From CAZDSS01 sp964508185 (GTDB lineage: Bacteria > Pseudomonadota > Alphaproteobacteria > Sphingomonadales > Govanellaceae), in the NCBI GenBank assembly GCA_964508185.1, contig CAZDSS010000008.1:1-49723 (forward strand): 49,723 nt of DNA, in the 5' to 3' direction. Each line of letters opens with the position of its first letter. Position 1 is the first letter of the stretch. A program made the translations under genes and the position numbers. Below, piece by piece: positions 22,995-30,632 of this stretch. The notes beneath the pieces were generated by a model, which saw only the letters and a list, made by a program, of their open reading frames with translations, was not told the origin of the DNA and searched no databases.

Positions 22995-23972
22995 TCACAG
23001 CTGAATGTCGCTGCCCGCGTCCCGGGCGCGGTTCAGCTCTTCCTGCCGCCGCTTCTGTTCCAGTTCCTCCAGCTCCACCTGAATGGCTTCCGCGTAGCTC
23101 CACAGATTCTCCTGATGGATCATGCCGAGATGGATGTCCTTCACGAGGTTCGGGTTCTGGGGATTGAAGATGATGCGGACGGCGATGTTGAGGCCGCAGC
23201 CCTCGCGCCACACCGCGCCGCCCGTGGGCAGGGCGCCGCCGGAGATGCAGTAGTGGGCCAGGGGGCTCTGCTCGGACGGGACGTTGCCGGTGGAATCCTG
23301 GCCCCAGAACAGGTCTTCACGGCGCGGGTCTCCGGTGATCTGATGCTGGAACGGCCCGTATTTCTTCACGAGGGCGTCCACCACGCTGTCGCGCGCGGGC
23401 ATTTCCCCTTCCTTGAAGCTCTGGCTGCGCCAGATGCCGACCACCGTCTCGCGGCCGGGAAGGCCGGGGGTCGCCACCACGATCTTCTCCGCCACATGGT
23501 TCCAGACGCGGTTGCCCGCGCCGCATTTCTGCATGTCGCTGAAGCTGCGGAAGCTGCATTCGGAGGTGTCGCCATGCTGCGCCTGGAAGGCCTGCGGGCC
23601 GAGCTGGATGCCGTAGGTCTGGATCTCGAGCCAGCGCGGCTGGAAGCTCACATAGGCCTGATCCTTGGTATGGCAGCGCACGATATTGAGCGCTTGCTCC
23701 TGGCTCATGCCGAGCTTGATCCCGATGACGTCGGGGCCGGGCAGATCCTTGTTGACCTTGGCGGGACATTTGAGCTTGGGCAGGTTGTTGGGGTCGTTGG
23801 GGTTTGCCGTCGCGGTCTTGGTCGCCTTGCTGTCTTTCGCCGGCGCCTTTTCGGCCGCCTGCTGCGGCTTTTCGGTGGCGGGGGCTTCCGCAGTCTCGTC
23901 GGAGCCGCCGCAAGCGGACAGCATCAATCCCAACGCGGTTGCCAGGCTGAGGGCAAGAGCGGTCTTCCTCAT
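22995..23972 (-). CDS. Lipoprotein of unknown function, Cys-rich
   Basis: This 325-residue protein has a lipoprotein signal (LGLMLSACGG, lipobox Cys21), a Lys/Ala/Pro-rich linker to about 60 and a globular domain. The mature domain has several cysteines (KLKCPAK, VRCHTK, SECSF, MQKCGAG, YCISGG, REGCGL), an even number suited to disulphides in the periplasm, and a C-terminal charged helix (ELEQKRRQEELNRARD) that could be a coiled coil. No family is recognised. The start at 23972 was chosen because the signal begins at MRKTALALSL; an ATG at 24155 adds 61 residues lacking protein-like sequence. It is upstream of the other lipoprotein gene on the same strand. Confidence 0.75.
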   Translation of the reverse strand: MRKTALALSLATALGLMLSACGGSDETAEAPATEKPQQAAEKAPAKDSKATKTATANPNDPNNLPKLKCPAKVNKDLPGPDVIGIKLGMSQEQALNIVRCHTKDQAYVSFQPRWLEIQTYGIQLGPQAFQAQHGDTSECSFRSFSDMQKCGAGNRVWNHVAEKIVVATPGLPGRETVVGIWRSQSFKEGEMPARDSVVDALVKKYGPFQHQITGDPRREDLFWGQDSTGNVPSEQSPLAHYCISGGALPTGGAVWREGCGLNIAVRIIFNPQNPNLVKDIHLGMIHQENLWSYAEAIQVELEELEQKRRQEELNRARDAGSDIQL

Positions 23973-24209
23973 CGTGTGATCCCGTATGGCTATGCGCCGC
24001 GCAGGCCCTCGCAGCCCGGAGATACGCCTGCAGCACGCGTGACAATGATGACGCTGATTACAGCCCCAACAGCGACGCAACAGGGGGCAAGAACACTGAG
24101 TACAGGAGAGAAGGGGATAAATCCCTGCCACCGAATATAGATCAGCGGCGGGCAATGGTGCAATTTATTTAAAGATTTATTGAATTCGCGGCAACTGGGC
24201 AGGCGCTGC

Positions 24210-24872
24210 TCAACTGCCCGTTGCCGCGCAGGATTCTGCGGAATTCTCGAATATTTCGGGGAAGGTCTCGATGAGCGCCGCATCGAGATCATGCATGGTG
24301 ACGGGAAGGCCGAGATCGACGAGCGACGTCACCCCGTGCTCGGAGATGCCGCAGGGCACGATGCCGCTGTAATGCTCCAGATCCGGCTCCACATTGATGG
24401 CGATGCCGTGGAAGCTCACCCATTTGCGCACGCGGATGCCGAGGGCCGCGATCTTGTCCTCGCGCCCCGGACCGCGCACCACCCAGACGCCGACCCGGCC
24501 GTCCCGCCGCTCGCCCTTGACGCTGAAGCGGGCAAGCGCCGCGATGATCCAGTCCTCGAGCTTGTGGACGAAGCAGCGGATGTCGGTCCCGCGCTTCTTG
24601 AGGTCGAGGAGGGTATAGACCACCCTTTGCCCCGGCCCGTGATAGGTGAACTGGCCGCCGCGCCCGGCGTAATGGACCGGGAAGCGGCCGGGCGCCACCA
24701 GGTCCTGGGGCCTGGCGCTGGTGCCCGCGGTATAGAGCGGGGGATGCTCCAGGAACCACAGAAGCTCCGGGGCGTCGCCGTTGCGGATCGCCTCGACCCG
24801 CGCCTCCATCTCCCGAAGCGCCGCCTCGTAATCCACAAGACCTTCGCTATGGCGCCACTCGATATCGCTCAT
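24210..24872 (-). CDS. lipB: Lipoyl(octanoyl) transferase
   Basis: LipB moves octanoyl from acyl carrier protein to the lipoyl domains of 2-oxoacid dehydrogenases and the glycine cleavage system. The 220-residue protein has RGGQFTYHGPGQ (71-82), the catalytic Lys140 in GREDKIAALGIRV, and the thioester Cys174 in GIVPCGI. The N-terminal HPPLYTAG is also typical. It is transcribed divergently from the FliN-like gene across a very short gap, so the two promoters must overlap. LipA is not in the window. Confidence 0.95.
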   Translation of the reverse strand: MSDIEWRHSEGLVDYEAALREMEARVEAIRNGDAPELLWFLEHPPLYTAGTSARPQDLVAPGRFPVHYAGRGGQFTYHGPGQRVVYTLLDLKKRGTDIRCFVHKLEDWIIAALARFSVKGERRDGRVGVWVVRGPGREDKIAALGIRVRKWVSFHGIAINVEPDLEHYSGIVPCGISEHGVTSLVDLGLPVTMHDLDAALIETFPEIFENSAESCAATGS

Positions 24873-24946
24873 GCAACCGCCTTAAGGGAAAAGTAACCAC
24901 GCATATGGGACCTTCCATAGCACATTTCCGGGAAAGGACGAGACCG

Positions 24947-25201
24947 TTGAGTGCCAACAAATCCGTGACCGCCATCAACAATGTGCGCGTGGAGATTTCC
25001 GTCGTGCTCGGCCGCGCGGTTATGCCCATCCGGCAGCTCCTCAAGATGGGGCGCGGCGCGGTGATCGATCTGGATGCCAGTCACGACACCCCGGTCCGGG
25101 TCTATGCCAACAACAAGCTCATCGCCCTCGGGGACGTGGTGATCTCCGGCGACCGCATCGCCGTCAACATCACCCAGAGCGTCAGCGAATATTACGAATA
25201 A
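24947..25201 (+). CDS. Short FliN/SpoA-domain protein
   Basis: The product is an 84-residue stand-alone SpoA domain: VEISVVLGRAVMPIRQLLKMGRG, then VIDLDASHDTPVRVYANNKLIALGDVVISGDRIAVNI, the C-terminal core shared by FliN, FliM and the YscQ family. No FliG-binding or CheC-like region precedes it. I place the start at TTG 24947 because GGAAAGGA (24931-24938) lies 8 nt upstream and the product begins like known short FliN proteins; the ATG at 24905 would add 14 residues ahead of the SD. No flagellar gene is adjacent. It may supply the C-ring in trans or be an alternate small partner. Confidence 0.75.
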   Translation: MSANKSVTAINNVRVEISVVLGRAVMPIRQLLKMGRGAVIDLDASHDTPVRVYANNKLIALGDVVISGDRIAVNITQSVSEYYE

Positions 25202-25277
25202 CACATAAAAATCGTAAAATAAGAATATCCCCACAAATTTATTGATTTTCAGCGGCCGGACATTACCTTTGAGCGGA

Positions 25278-25301
25278 GGAGAGCTGACGTCGCGGCTCTC
25301 C
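25278..25301 (+). other. Stem-loop in the leader of the siroheme synthase gene
   Basis: GGAGAGC (25278-25284) and GCTCTCC (25295-25301) pair around a 10-nt loop and end 16 nt before the ATG. It could hide or expose the ribosome site; a purine-rich AGGACAGGA lies between. Too short for a known sulphur-related riboswitch. Confidence 0.35.
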
Positions 25302-25317
25302 GTCCAGGACAGGATCC

Positions 25318-25869
25318 ATGTTGCCGCTTGTTCTTCCCCCAGAGACACGACCCATCATCCTCTACGGCGCGGGGCGGGCGGCCATGCGACGCCTGAACTT
25401 CCTCGTTGAATCGGGCGCCGGCCGGCTTGCGGTCTTCACAGCGGATCCCGCCCTCCGGCAGGCGGCGGCGGAGCGCTATGCGGGCGAGCGGCCCGAGGAC
25501 TCGCGGATTGCGGAGGCGTTCCTGCTGTTCGTCGCCGGGCTTGACGACCAGGAGAGCGCGCGGGTCGCAGGCATCGCCCGGGCGGCGCGGGTCCTCGTCA
25601 ATGTGGAGGACCGCACGGAATGGTGCGACTTCCATGTGCCCGCCATCGTCCGGCGCGGCGACCTGCTGATGACGGTATCAACCGGCGGGCACAGCCCGGG
25701 CCTTGCGCGGCGGCTCAAGCAGCGGCTGGAGGAATTGTTCGGGCCCGAATGGGCGGAGCGGCTGAACGTCTTGAGCGCGGCGCGGAAGCGATGGCGCGAG
25801 GCGGGGATGGATGTGCCCGAAGTCACCCGCGCCACCAACGAAATGATCGAGAGAGAGGGATGGTTATGA
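25318..25869 (+). CDS. NAD-dependent precorrin-2 dehydrogenase / siroheme synthase domain protein
   Basis: This 183-residue protein matches the CysG N-terminal (Met8p-like) module, which oxidises precorrin-2 to sirohydrochlorin and inserts iron to make siroheme. The dinucleotide loop is YGAGRAAMRRL (about 16-26), and NVEDRTEWCDFHVPAIVRRGDLLMTVSTGG and SPGLARRLKQRLE are diagnostic. It lacks the uroporphyrinogen methyltransferase domain of E. coli CysG. Its stop overlaps the cysH start, coupling siroheme and sulphate assimilation; the sulphite reductase that needs siroheme is not beside it. Confidence 0.9.
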   Translation: MLPLVLPPETRPIILYGAGRAAMRRLNFLVESGAGRLAVFTADPALRQAAAERYAGERPEDSRIAEAFLLFVAGLDDQESARVAGIARAARVLVNVEDRTEWCDFHVPAIVRRGDLLMTVSTGGHSPGLARRLKQRLEELFGPEWAERLNVLSAARKRWREAGMDVPEVTRATNEMIEREGWL

Positions 25870-26594
25870 CGGCGGAATCAGCAATGGCGGCAATGGATGC
25901 GGTGGCGGATGCGCGGTTCGAGGAACTGGTGCGCCGCTATGCGGGCTTTGAGGCCCGTCCCCTTCTTGAAGCCTTCATCAAGCAGGAATTCCCAGGAAAG
26001 ATCGCGCTCGTCTCCTCCTTCGGGGCCGAATCCGCGGTGCTCCTTCACATGGTGGCGGAGATCGACCCCAACCTTCCCGTGATCTTTCTCGATACCCACA
26101 AGCTGTTCGGCGAGACCCTGACCTATCGCGACACGCTCAAGGCGCGGCTCGGGCTCACCAACATCGTGAATATCGAGCCCGATCCGGCCGAGGTCGCGGC
26201 GGAGGATCCGAAGGGCGTGCTCTGGACCAGGGACGTTGACGCCTGCTGTGCGCTCCGCAAGGTGCGGCCGCTCGCGCGCGCCATGGAGCCGTTCGACATC
26301 TGGATCACCGGCCGCAAGCGCTTCCAGGCGGCGACCCGGGCGTCGATCCCGCTCGTCGAGAAGAGCGGGCGCAAATACAAGCTCAATCCCCTGGCCGATT
26401 GGGGACCGGACGAGATCGCGGCCTACATGAAGGTCCATGACCTGCCGCCCCATCCCCTGGTCGCCGACGGTTATCTTTCCATCGGCTGCATGCCCTGCAC
26501 CCGGCCCGTCCGCCCGGGCGAGGATCCCCGCGCCGGGCGCTGGGCGGGTCTTGGCAAGACCGAATGCGGCATCCATATTACGAGTGAAATCTAG
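25866..26594 (+). CDS. cysH: Adenylyl-sulfate (APS) reductase, CysH type
   Basis: The 242-residue enzyme reduces activated sulphate to sulphite with thioredoxin. SSFGAESAVLLHM (about 50-62) is the nucleotide loop, and the paired cysteines CC (127-128) with CMPC (208, 211) bind the [4Fe-4S] cluster of the APS-type enzyme, so it uses APS rather than PAPS. The catalytic Cys234 is in the terminal ECGIH. Both CC and CxxC are complete. The start at 25866 overlaps the siroheme gene stop; an ATG two codons earlier has no SD spacing. The next feature downstream is tRNA-Leu. Confidence 0.94.
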   Translation: MTAESAMAAMDAVADARFEELVRRYAGFEARPLLEAFIKQEFPGKIALVSSFGAESAVLLHMVAEIDPNLPVIFLDTHKLFGETLTYRDTLKARLGLTNIVNIEPDPAEVAAEDPKGVLWTRDVDACCALRKVRPLARAMEPFDIWITGRKRFQAATRASIPLVEKSGRKYKLNPLADWGPDEIAAYMKVHDLPPHPLVADGYLSIGCMPCTRPVRPGEDPRAGRWAGLGKTECGIHITSEI

Positions 26595-26672
26595 GCGCGC
26601 CGGGATTATCGCAAAAAAGCTTCAAATGGGGCTTGCCCCGGCGCGCAGGATTGGGTAACTAGCAACTCACTC

Positions 26673-26757
26673 GCGGTCGTGGCGGAATTGGTAGACGCGC
26701 AGCGTTGAGGTCGCTGTGGGGCAACCCGTGGAAGTTCGAGTCTTCTCGACCGCACCA
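26673..26757 (+). tRNA. tRNA-Leu (anticodon GAG)
   Basis: This is an 85-nt class II tRNA with a variable arm. Acceptor GCGGTCG pairs with CGACCGC, followed by A and encoded CCA. The anticodon stem CAGCG/CGCTG holds TTGAGGT (anticodon GAG), and the T arm is AAGTTCGAGTCTT. A terminator follows. It sits between cysH and the convergent TonB receptor gene. Confidence 0.96.
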
Positions 26758-26794
26758 TCTCACAAGGGTCATCCCGAAGGATGACCGATTTCGG

Positions 26795-26824
26795 AAACGG
26801 AGGTTCTACGGCCTCCGTTTTTTG
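26795..26824 (+). terminator. Rho-independent terminator of tRNA-Leu
   Basis: AAACGGAGG (26795-26803) pairs with CCTCCGTTT (26812-26820) around an 8-nt loop and is followed by a T-run. A second short hairpin, GGTCATCC/GGATGACC with a CGAA loop (26767-26786), lies between the tRNA and this terminator and may help 3' processing. The converse strand has no T-run, so it probably serves only the tRNA. Confidence 0.8.
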
Positions 26825-26842
26825 TTTTTGCGCATCTCTACA

Positions 26843-29116
26843 TCAGTGGAACGACTTCCGGATGCTGAGCGAGAAGGTCCGCGGCCAGGGGCGCACCAGA
26901 TTGTCCGGCACGAATCCGCCGGGCGGCGGCGGGCCCTGGAAGTCGAAGGCGTAGAAGATCGTCCGATCGGTATCGAAGACGTTGTCGACCGCAAGGGTCA
27001 GCGACCAGTCCTCGCCTGACACCCCGGCGCGCAGGTTCGTCATCATGTGGCTCTGATGGACGCGGTAATAGCGGTCGGTGGGGCGCAGGCGGTTGCGGCT
27101 GCTGCCCGTGTATGACCAGTCGGCGCCGAGGAAGGCGTTGATGCCGTCGGCGACGGGCCGCTCGTAATGGGCGTTCACCCCCGCCGTCACCTTGGGGATA
27201 TAGGGGATGCGGTCGCCCCGCTGGCCGTCGGTCAGGATCGGCAGGTCCTCGGTCAGCTTCGAGTCCGTGTAGGCGAAATTGCCGCCGATCCGCAGCTCCG
27301 CGACGGGCTGGGCGGTCACCTCAAGCTCCACGCCCTTCACCTTCGCCGCGCCGCCGTTGCTGCGGTAGGCATATTGCACGCCGGTATCCGGATTGACCGC
27401 CTGGCGGCGGATCTGGATGTCGGTCCAGTCGATGATGAAGGCTGCGGCGTTCACGATCAGGGCGTTGTCGAACCACGAGCTCTTGAAGCCCAGCTCGTAG
27501 TTGATGATCGAGTCGGACTGGTAGCCGTCGGGAATGGGCACGCCGACGATCGATTCGGGGCCCTGGTCGTTGGCGCCGCCGGGGCGGTAGCCTTCGGCCA
27601 CCTGCGCATAGGCCAGGAAGTCGTCGCTGAACCTGTAGGACAGGTTTCCCTTGAAGATCACGCCGTTCTCCTTCGAGCCGTATTCGTCGCCAAGTCCGGG
27701 CCCCGGCTGGGCCATGAAGTTGGTGATGACGTTGCCCTGGTTCTTGATGTCGAAATCGAACCAGCGCGCCCCGCCGGTCAGGGTCAGGGCAGGGGTGATG
27801 TCCCATGACGCCTCGCCGAACACCGCCTTCTCCTTCCGGGTGCTGTAGAGCTCGTTGTAGAGGAGGGAGACGGAGTCGGGGCCCCTCTGCCCGTTGGGGC
27901 CGAGGGTGATGAATTCCGTGCCCTGATCCGCCTTGTCGCGCTGCAGGAAGCCGCCCACCAGGATCTGGAACGGGCTGTTCCAGGAGGAGGCGAACCGCGC
28001 CTCATGGCTCCAGACCTTGCGGTCCTTGGTGGTCTCGAGCCGCGACCGGCCGGTGCTGTCCGCGGCGAGCAGCCCGCCCGAGAGGATTTCCCCGGCGGCC
28101 GAGGTGGGCCTGCGGTCCTCCGTATAGCGGTCCATCAGCGAGCTCGTGACCGTGAAGGATCCCCATTCCTTCTCGTAGGTGACCTTGGCGTTATAGAGCT
28201 TCGTGTCGTCGATGAAGCCGCCGCGCGCGGGGTCCGCCGCGAAATATCTGGTCGGAAGCGGCCCGCCGTTGAGAGTCGGGCTTTGCGCGAGCGAGAAATC
28301 CTCGGCGTTGTAGAAGTCCTTGGCGCCGGTCTTCATGTCCTGCTTCATGGCGAGCGCCGAGATGCGGAGCTCGTCCGTCGCCTGCCACAGGATCTGGGCG
28401 CGTCCCGCCTCGGTCTTTTCCGTGTTGGCGTCCTTGATGTAGCGGTTGTCGATATAGCCCGCCTTGTCGACGATGATGCCCGAAAGGCGCACCGCCAGTT
28501 TGTCCCTGACGAGGGGCATGTTGACCATGGCGTCCGCCGTCCAGCCCCAGCCGTCGGACTCCTTCGTCTTTTCGAGCCGTCCGCCCGCATCGGCCTGCCA
28601 GGCGTCAAGCACGGGCTGGTTGGGAAGCCAGCGGATGGTGCCGGACAGGGAGCTCGAGCCGAAGGTCGTGCCCTGGGGGCCGCGCAGCACCTCGATCCGG
28701 TCCATGTCGAACAGCTTGAGGTCGGGCGCACGGCCGCCGTCGCCGGACAGGTTGTCGTTGGTGATGATGACCTCGTCGAAATAGAGGCCGACGGTGCCGG
28801 CGCCAGACGAGTTGATGCCCCGTATGTTGTACTGCTTGTTGCCGGGACCCTGGTCGTTGACCGTGAGGCTCGGGATCTGGCGGTAATAGTCGTTGAAGTC
28901 GAGGGCGCCCCGCCGCTGCAGCTCCGCGCCGCTCACCGCCTGGACGGAGATCGGAATTTCCTGGATGGACTGGGCGGAGCGCTTGGTGGCGGTGACGACG
29001 ATTTCTTCAAGCCCGCGCGACATCTGTTGCGCCAAAGCGCCGTGAGCGGCGAGGGCGGGCAGGATGGCGCAGGTCGTGAAAAGGAAGCGGGAACGGGACT
29101 GGAACCGCAGGCGCAT
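26843..29116 (-). CDS. TonB-dependent receptor (upstream of tRNA-Leu)
   Basis: This 757-residue outer-membrane receptor imports an unknown ligand using TonB energy. It has a signal peptide ending near AHGALAQ, a TonB-box-like LEEIVVTATK (about 35-45), a plug domain to about 160 with RIEVLRGPQGTTFG, and a beta-barrel ending in the aromatic-terminated SIRKSFH. The final Phe-His differs slightly from the standard terminal aromatic. It follows the alpha/beta hydrolase gene on the minus strand by 129 nt, so both are probably transcribed from the operator-bearing promoter at 30376-30405. In this setting it may import an amide or ester substrate; ligand unknown. Confidence 0.92.
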   Translation of the reverse strand: MRLRFQSRSRFLFTTCAILPALAAHGALAQQMSRGLEEIVVTATKRSAQSIQEIPISVQAVSGAELQRRGALDFNDYYRQIPSLTVNDQGPGNKQYNIRGINSSGAGTVGLYFDEVIITNDNLSGDGGRAPDLKLFDMDRIEVLRGPQGTTFGSSSLSGTIRWLPNQPVLDAWQADAGGRLEKTKESDGWGWTADAMVNMPLVRDKLAVRLSGIIVDKAGYIDNRYIKDANTEKTEAGRAQILWQATDELRISALAMKQDMKTGAKDFYNAEDFSLAQSPTLNGGPLPTRYFAADPARGGFIDDTKLYNAKVTYEKEWGSFTVTSSLMDRYTEDRRPTSAAGEILSGGLLAADSTGRSRLETTKDRKVWSHEARFASSWNSPFQILVGGFLQRDKADQGTEFITLGPNGQRGPDSVSLLYNELYSTRKEKAVFGEASWDITPALTLTGGARWFDFDIKNQGNVITNFMAQPGPGLGDEYGSKENGVIFKGNLSYRFSDDFLAYAQVAEGYRPGGANDQGPESIVGVPIPDGYQSDSIINYELGFKSSWFDNALIVNAAAFIIDWTDIQIRRQAVNPDTGVQYAYRSNGGAAKVKGVELEVTAQPVAELRIGGNFAYTDSKLTEDLPILTDGQRGDRIPYIPKVTAGVNAHYERPVADGINAFLGADWSYTGSSRNRLRPTDRYYRVHQSHMMTNLRAGVSGEDWSLTLAVDNVFDTDRTIFYAFDFQGPPPPGGFVPDNLVRPWPRTFSLSIRKSFH

Positions 29117-29245
29117 GGGAATCCTCCGTCAGCAGGATGCAATTGCATTCAGGGTCGGCTTCGGGTTGCCCTCCGCTCCTCCGGAGGTCCCGAAACATTC
29201 TCGTTTTCTTGAGCAATCGGTTGCGGCGATCCGGATCCCGTGGGA

Positions 29246-30198
29246 TCAGGGTTCTTCAAGGAGCTCGAGAGATGCGGCGAACAGCTCGGAATCTTCCGAT
29301 CCCATGGCGCGCACCGTGCCCTGATGGCTGTGGCCTTCGAGGACCATGAGCCGCGATGGAATGCCTTTGGCTTCGAGCGCCGCATGGAAGTCCTGCGATG
29401 GATTGAGATAGGGCTTTTCCGGCGCGCCGACGGCGATGAGATAACGGGGCGCGGCGGATTTTATGTGCCGGATGGGGCTTGCCGCCGCCTTGAGTTCTGC
29501 GGTCGGCGCATAGGCGTCGCGATCCGTGTCCGTCGCGGTGATGTCGTAGCGACCGCTCACAGCCACGACGCCCCTGATGGCGTCGGGATCCACGCCGCGC
29601 TCGCGCGTCCAGTCAAGATTGACGCTCACATCGGCGGCGAGCATGGCGCCCGCGGAATGGCCGCCGACCACGATGTGGCCGGGATTGCCGCCATATTGCG
29701 CGATGTTCTTGTGCACCCAGGCGATGGCCATTTGGGTGTCGATGGCCGGATCGGGATAATGAAAGCCGCCGCTGGTCAGGCGATAGCTCGGGATGACGGT
29801 GATGACGCCGTGCTTCGCGAAGGCCTCCGCCAGAAAGCCGTAATGGGCGCGATCCCCTTCGACGAAACCGCCGCCGTGAAGGAAGATGAAGACCGGCGCG
29901 TCGGCCGCCTTCTCCCGCGGCAGATAGATGTCGAGCCGCTGCTTCTCGTGATCGCCGTNNNNNNNNNNTAGGGAATGTCGAGGTGATGGGGGAGCCTGTT
30001 TCTGACCTCGGCGGTCCTTCGGTCGCTTTCCTCGTAGAAGGCCTGCCATTTCTCGGCGAACTGATCGGGGTGCTGCACGGTGTAGTAGGACCGGTAATCC
30101 TGCGCGGCGAGCGGCGCGGGTGACGCCAGAAGGAGGCCGGGAAGGAAAACCGCTTTCAGAAATCGGACGACGCGGAGCGAAAGGTCGGAATGGGCCAT
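29246..30198 (-). CDS. Secreted alpha/beta hydrolase (carboxylesterase), split by a scaffold gap
   Basis: The gene is interrupted by ten Ns but looks intact. The N-terminal part (from 30198, MAHSDLSLRV) has a signal peptide ending near PAPLAAQ and a helical segment with WQAFYEESDRR, to LDIP; the part after the gap has HGGGF (oxyanion hole), the nucleophile elbow GHSAG, a catalytic-acid region and HSHQGT with the catalytic His. Removing the ten Ns plus one duplicated A restores one frame and gives the family-like junction IPYGDHEKQRLDIY and a 313-residue product. It would cleave esters or amides in the periplasm. It lies divergent to the receptor operon and upstream of the other TonB receptor. 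Confidence 0.82.
29959..29968. other. 10-N scaffold gap, probably a false join
   Basis: Ten Ns interrupt the hydrolase gene. On the minus strand the left sequence ends ATTCCCTA and the right begins ACGGCGATCAC. Fusing them on the shared A gives ATT CCC TAC GGC GAT CAC (Ile-Pro-Tyr-Gly-Asp-His) and restores the frame, so the real distance is probably a 1-base overlap, not a gap. Confidence 0.75.
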
Positions 30199-30358
30199 GG
30201 CCTTGTTCCCGTTGTTCGGGACTCCCGATGCGCGGAAGTGCCGGGTTGCATCAGCAACTGGATCCGGCCGGGCGTCACCACATGTGGCCGGATCGCTGAA
30301 GTCATGCGGGCCCCGTACGCGCGGAACGATCGGGCGGGGCGCGCGACTCATCCTTTGA

Positions 30359-30405
30359 AATACGTCGAGTGACGTATAATTGTGCCCGCTCGCAAACTCT
30401 GTCAA
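30359..30405 (-). promoter_or_regulatory. Hydrolase-side promoter with TetR-type operator (site D)
   Basis: On the minus strand TTGACA (30405-30400) is followed after 18 nt by AATTAT (30381-30376). The 20-bp site AATACGTCGAGTGACGTATA (30359-30378, plus-strand reading) overlaps the -10 and start region. Its inner 18 bp, ATACGTC-GAGT-GACGTAT, are a perfect inverted repeat with a 4-nt centre. It fits the AATNNGTC-N4-GACNNATT pattern with one mismatch. This is part of the 434-nt gene-free stretch 30199-30632, in which I see no ORF. Confidence 0.68.
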
Positions 30406-30485
30406 CAATTTCTGATGACGCCCCGCAGCCGCCCCATTCGGCCGGATGGCATATTCGCCAGGGCTGGCCGGATTATTCCGCGGTC

Positions 30486-30541
30486 AATTAGTCTATTGAC
30501 CCATTCTTTCTCCTCGTTATAAAGTAGTCATATGACACATT
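30486..30541 (+). promoter_or_regulatory. Receptor operon promoter with two TetR-type operators (sites A and B)
   Basis: TTGACC (30496-30501) and TATAAA (30518-30523) are 16 nt apart. Site A, AATTAGTCTATTGACCCATT (30486-30505), covers the -35 and fits the AATNNGTC-N4-GACNNATT pattern exactly; it also lies in a wider repeat, GGTCAAT/ATTGACC (30482-30501). Site B, AAGTAGTCATATGACACATT (30522-30541), begins inside the -10 and covers the start point, with one mismatch and the perfect core GTCATATGAC. The centres are 36 bp apart. This layout suits a repressor. Confidence 0.72.
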
Positions 30542-30632
30542 TCTTGGGAGGTTTCGAAATGTGTCGGCTTTGGGAGGAGCAAGGGAAGCCGTGAGCGACG
30601 CGCCGCGCTTTCCATAAAACGGGAGGAATCTC

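Noticed and set aside
29776..30408. Separate 210-codon gene in front of the hydrolase
   Set aside because: It is the N-terminal part of the hydrolase plus an out-of-frame tail beyond the N-run; fusing across the gap explains it.
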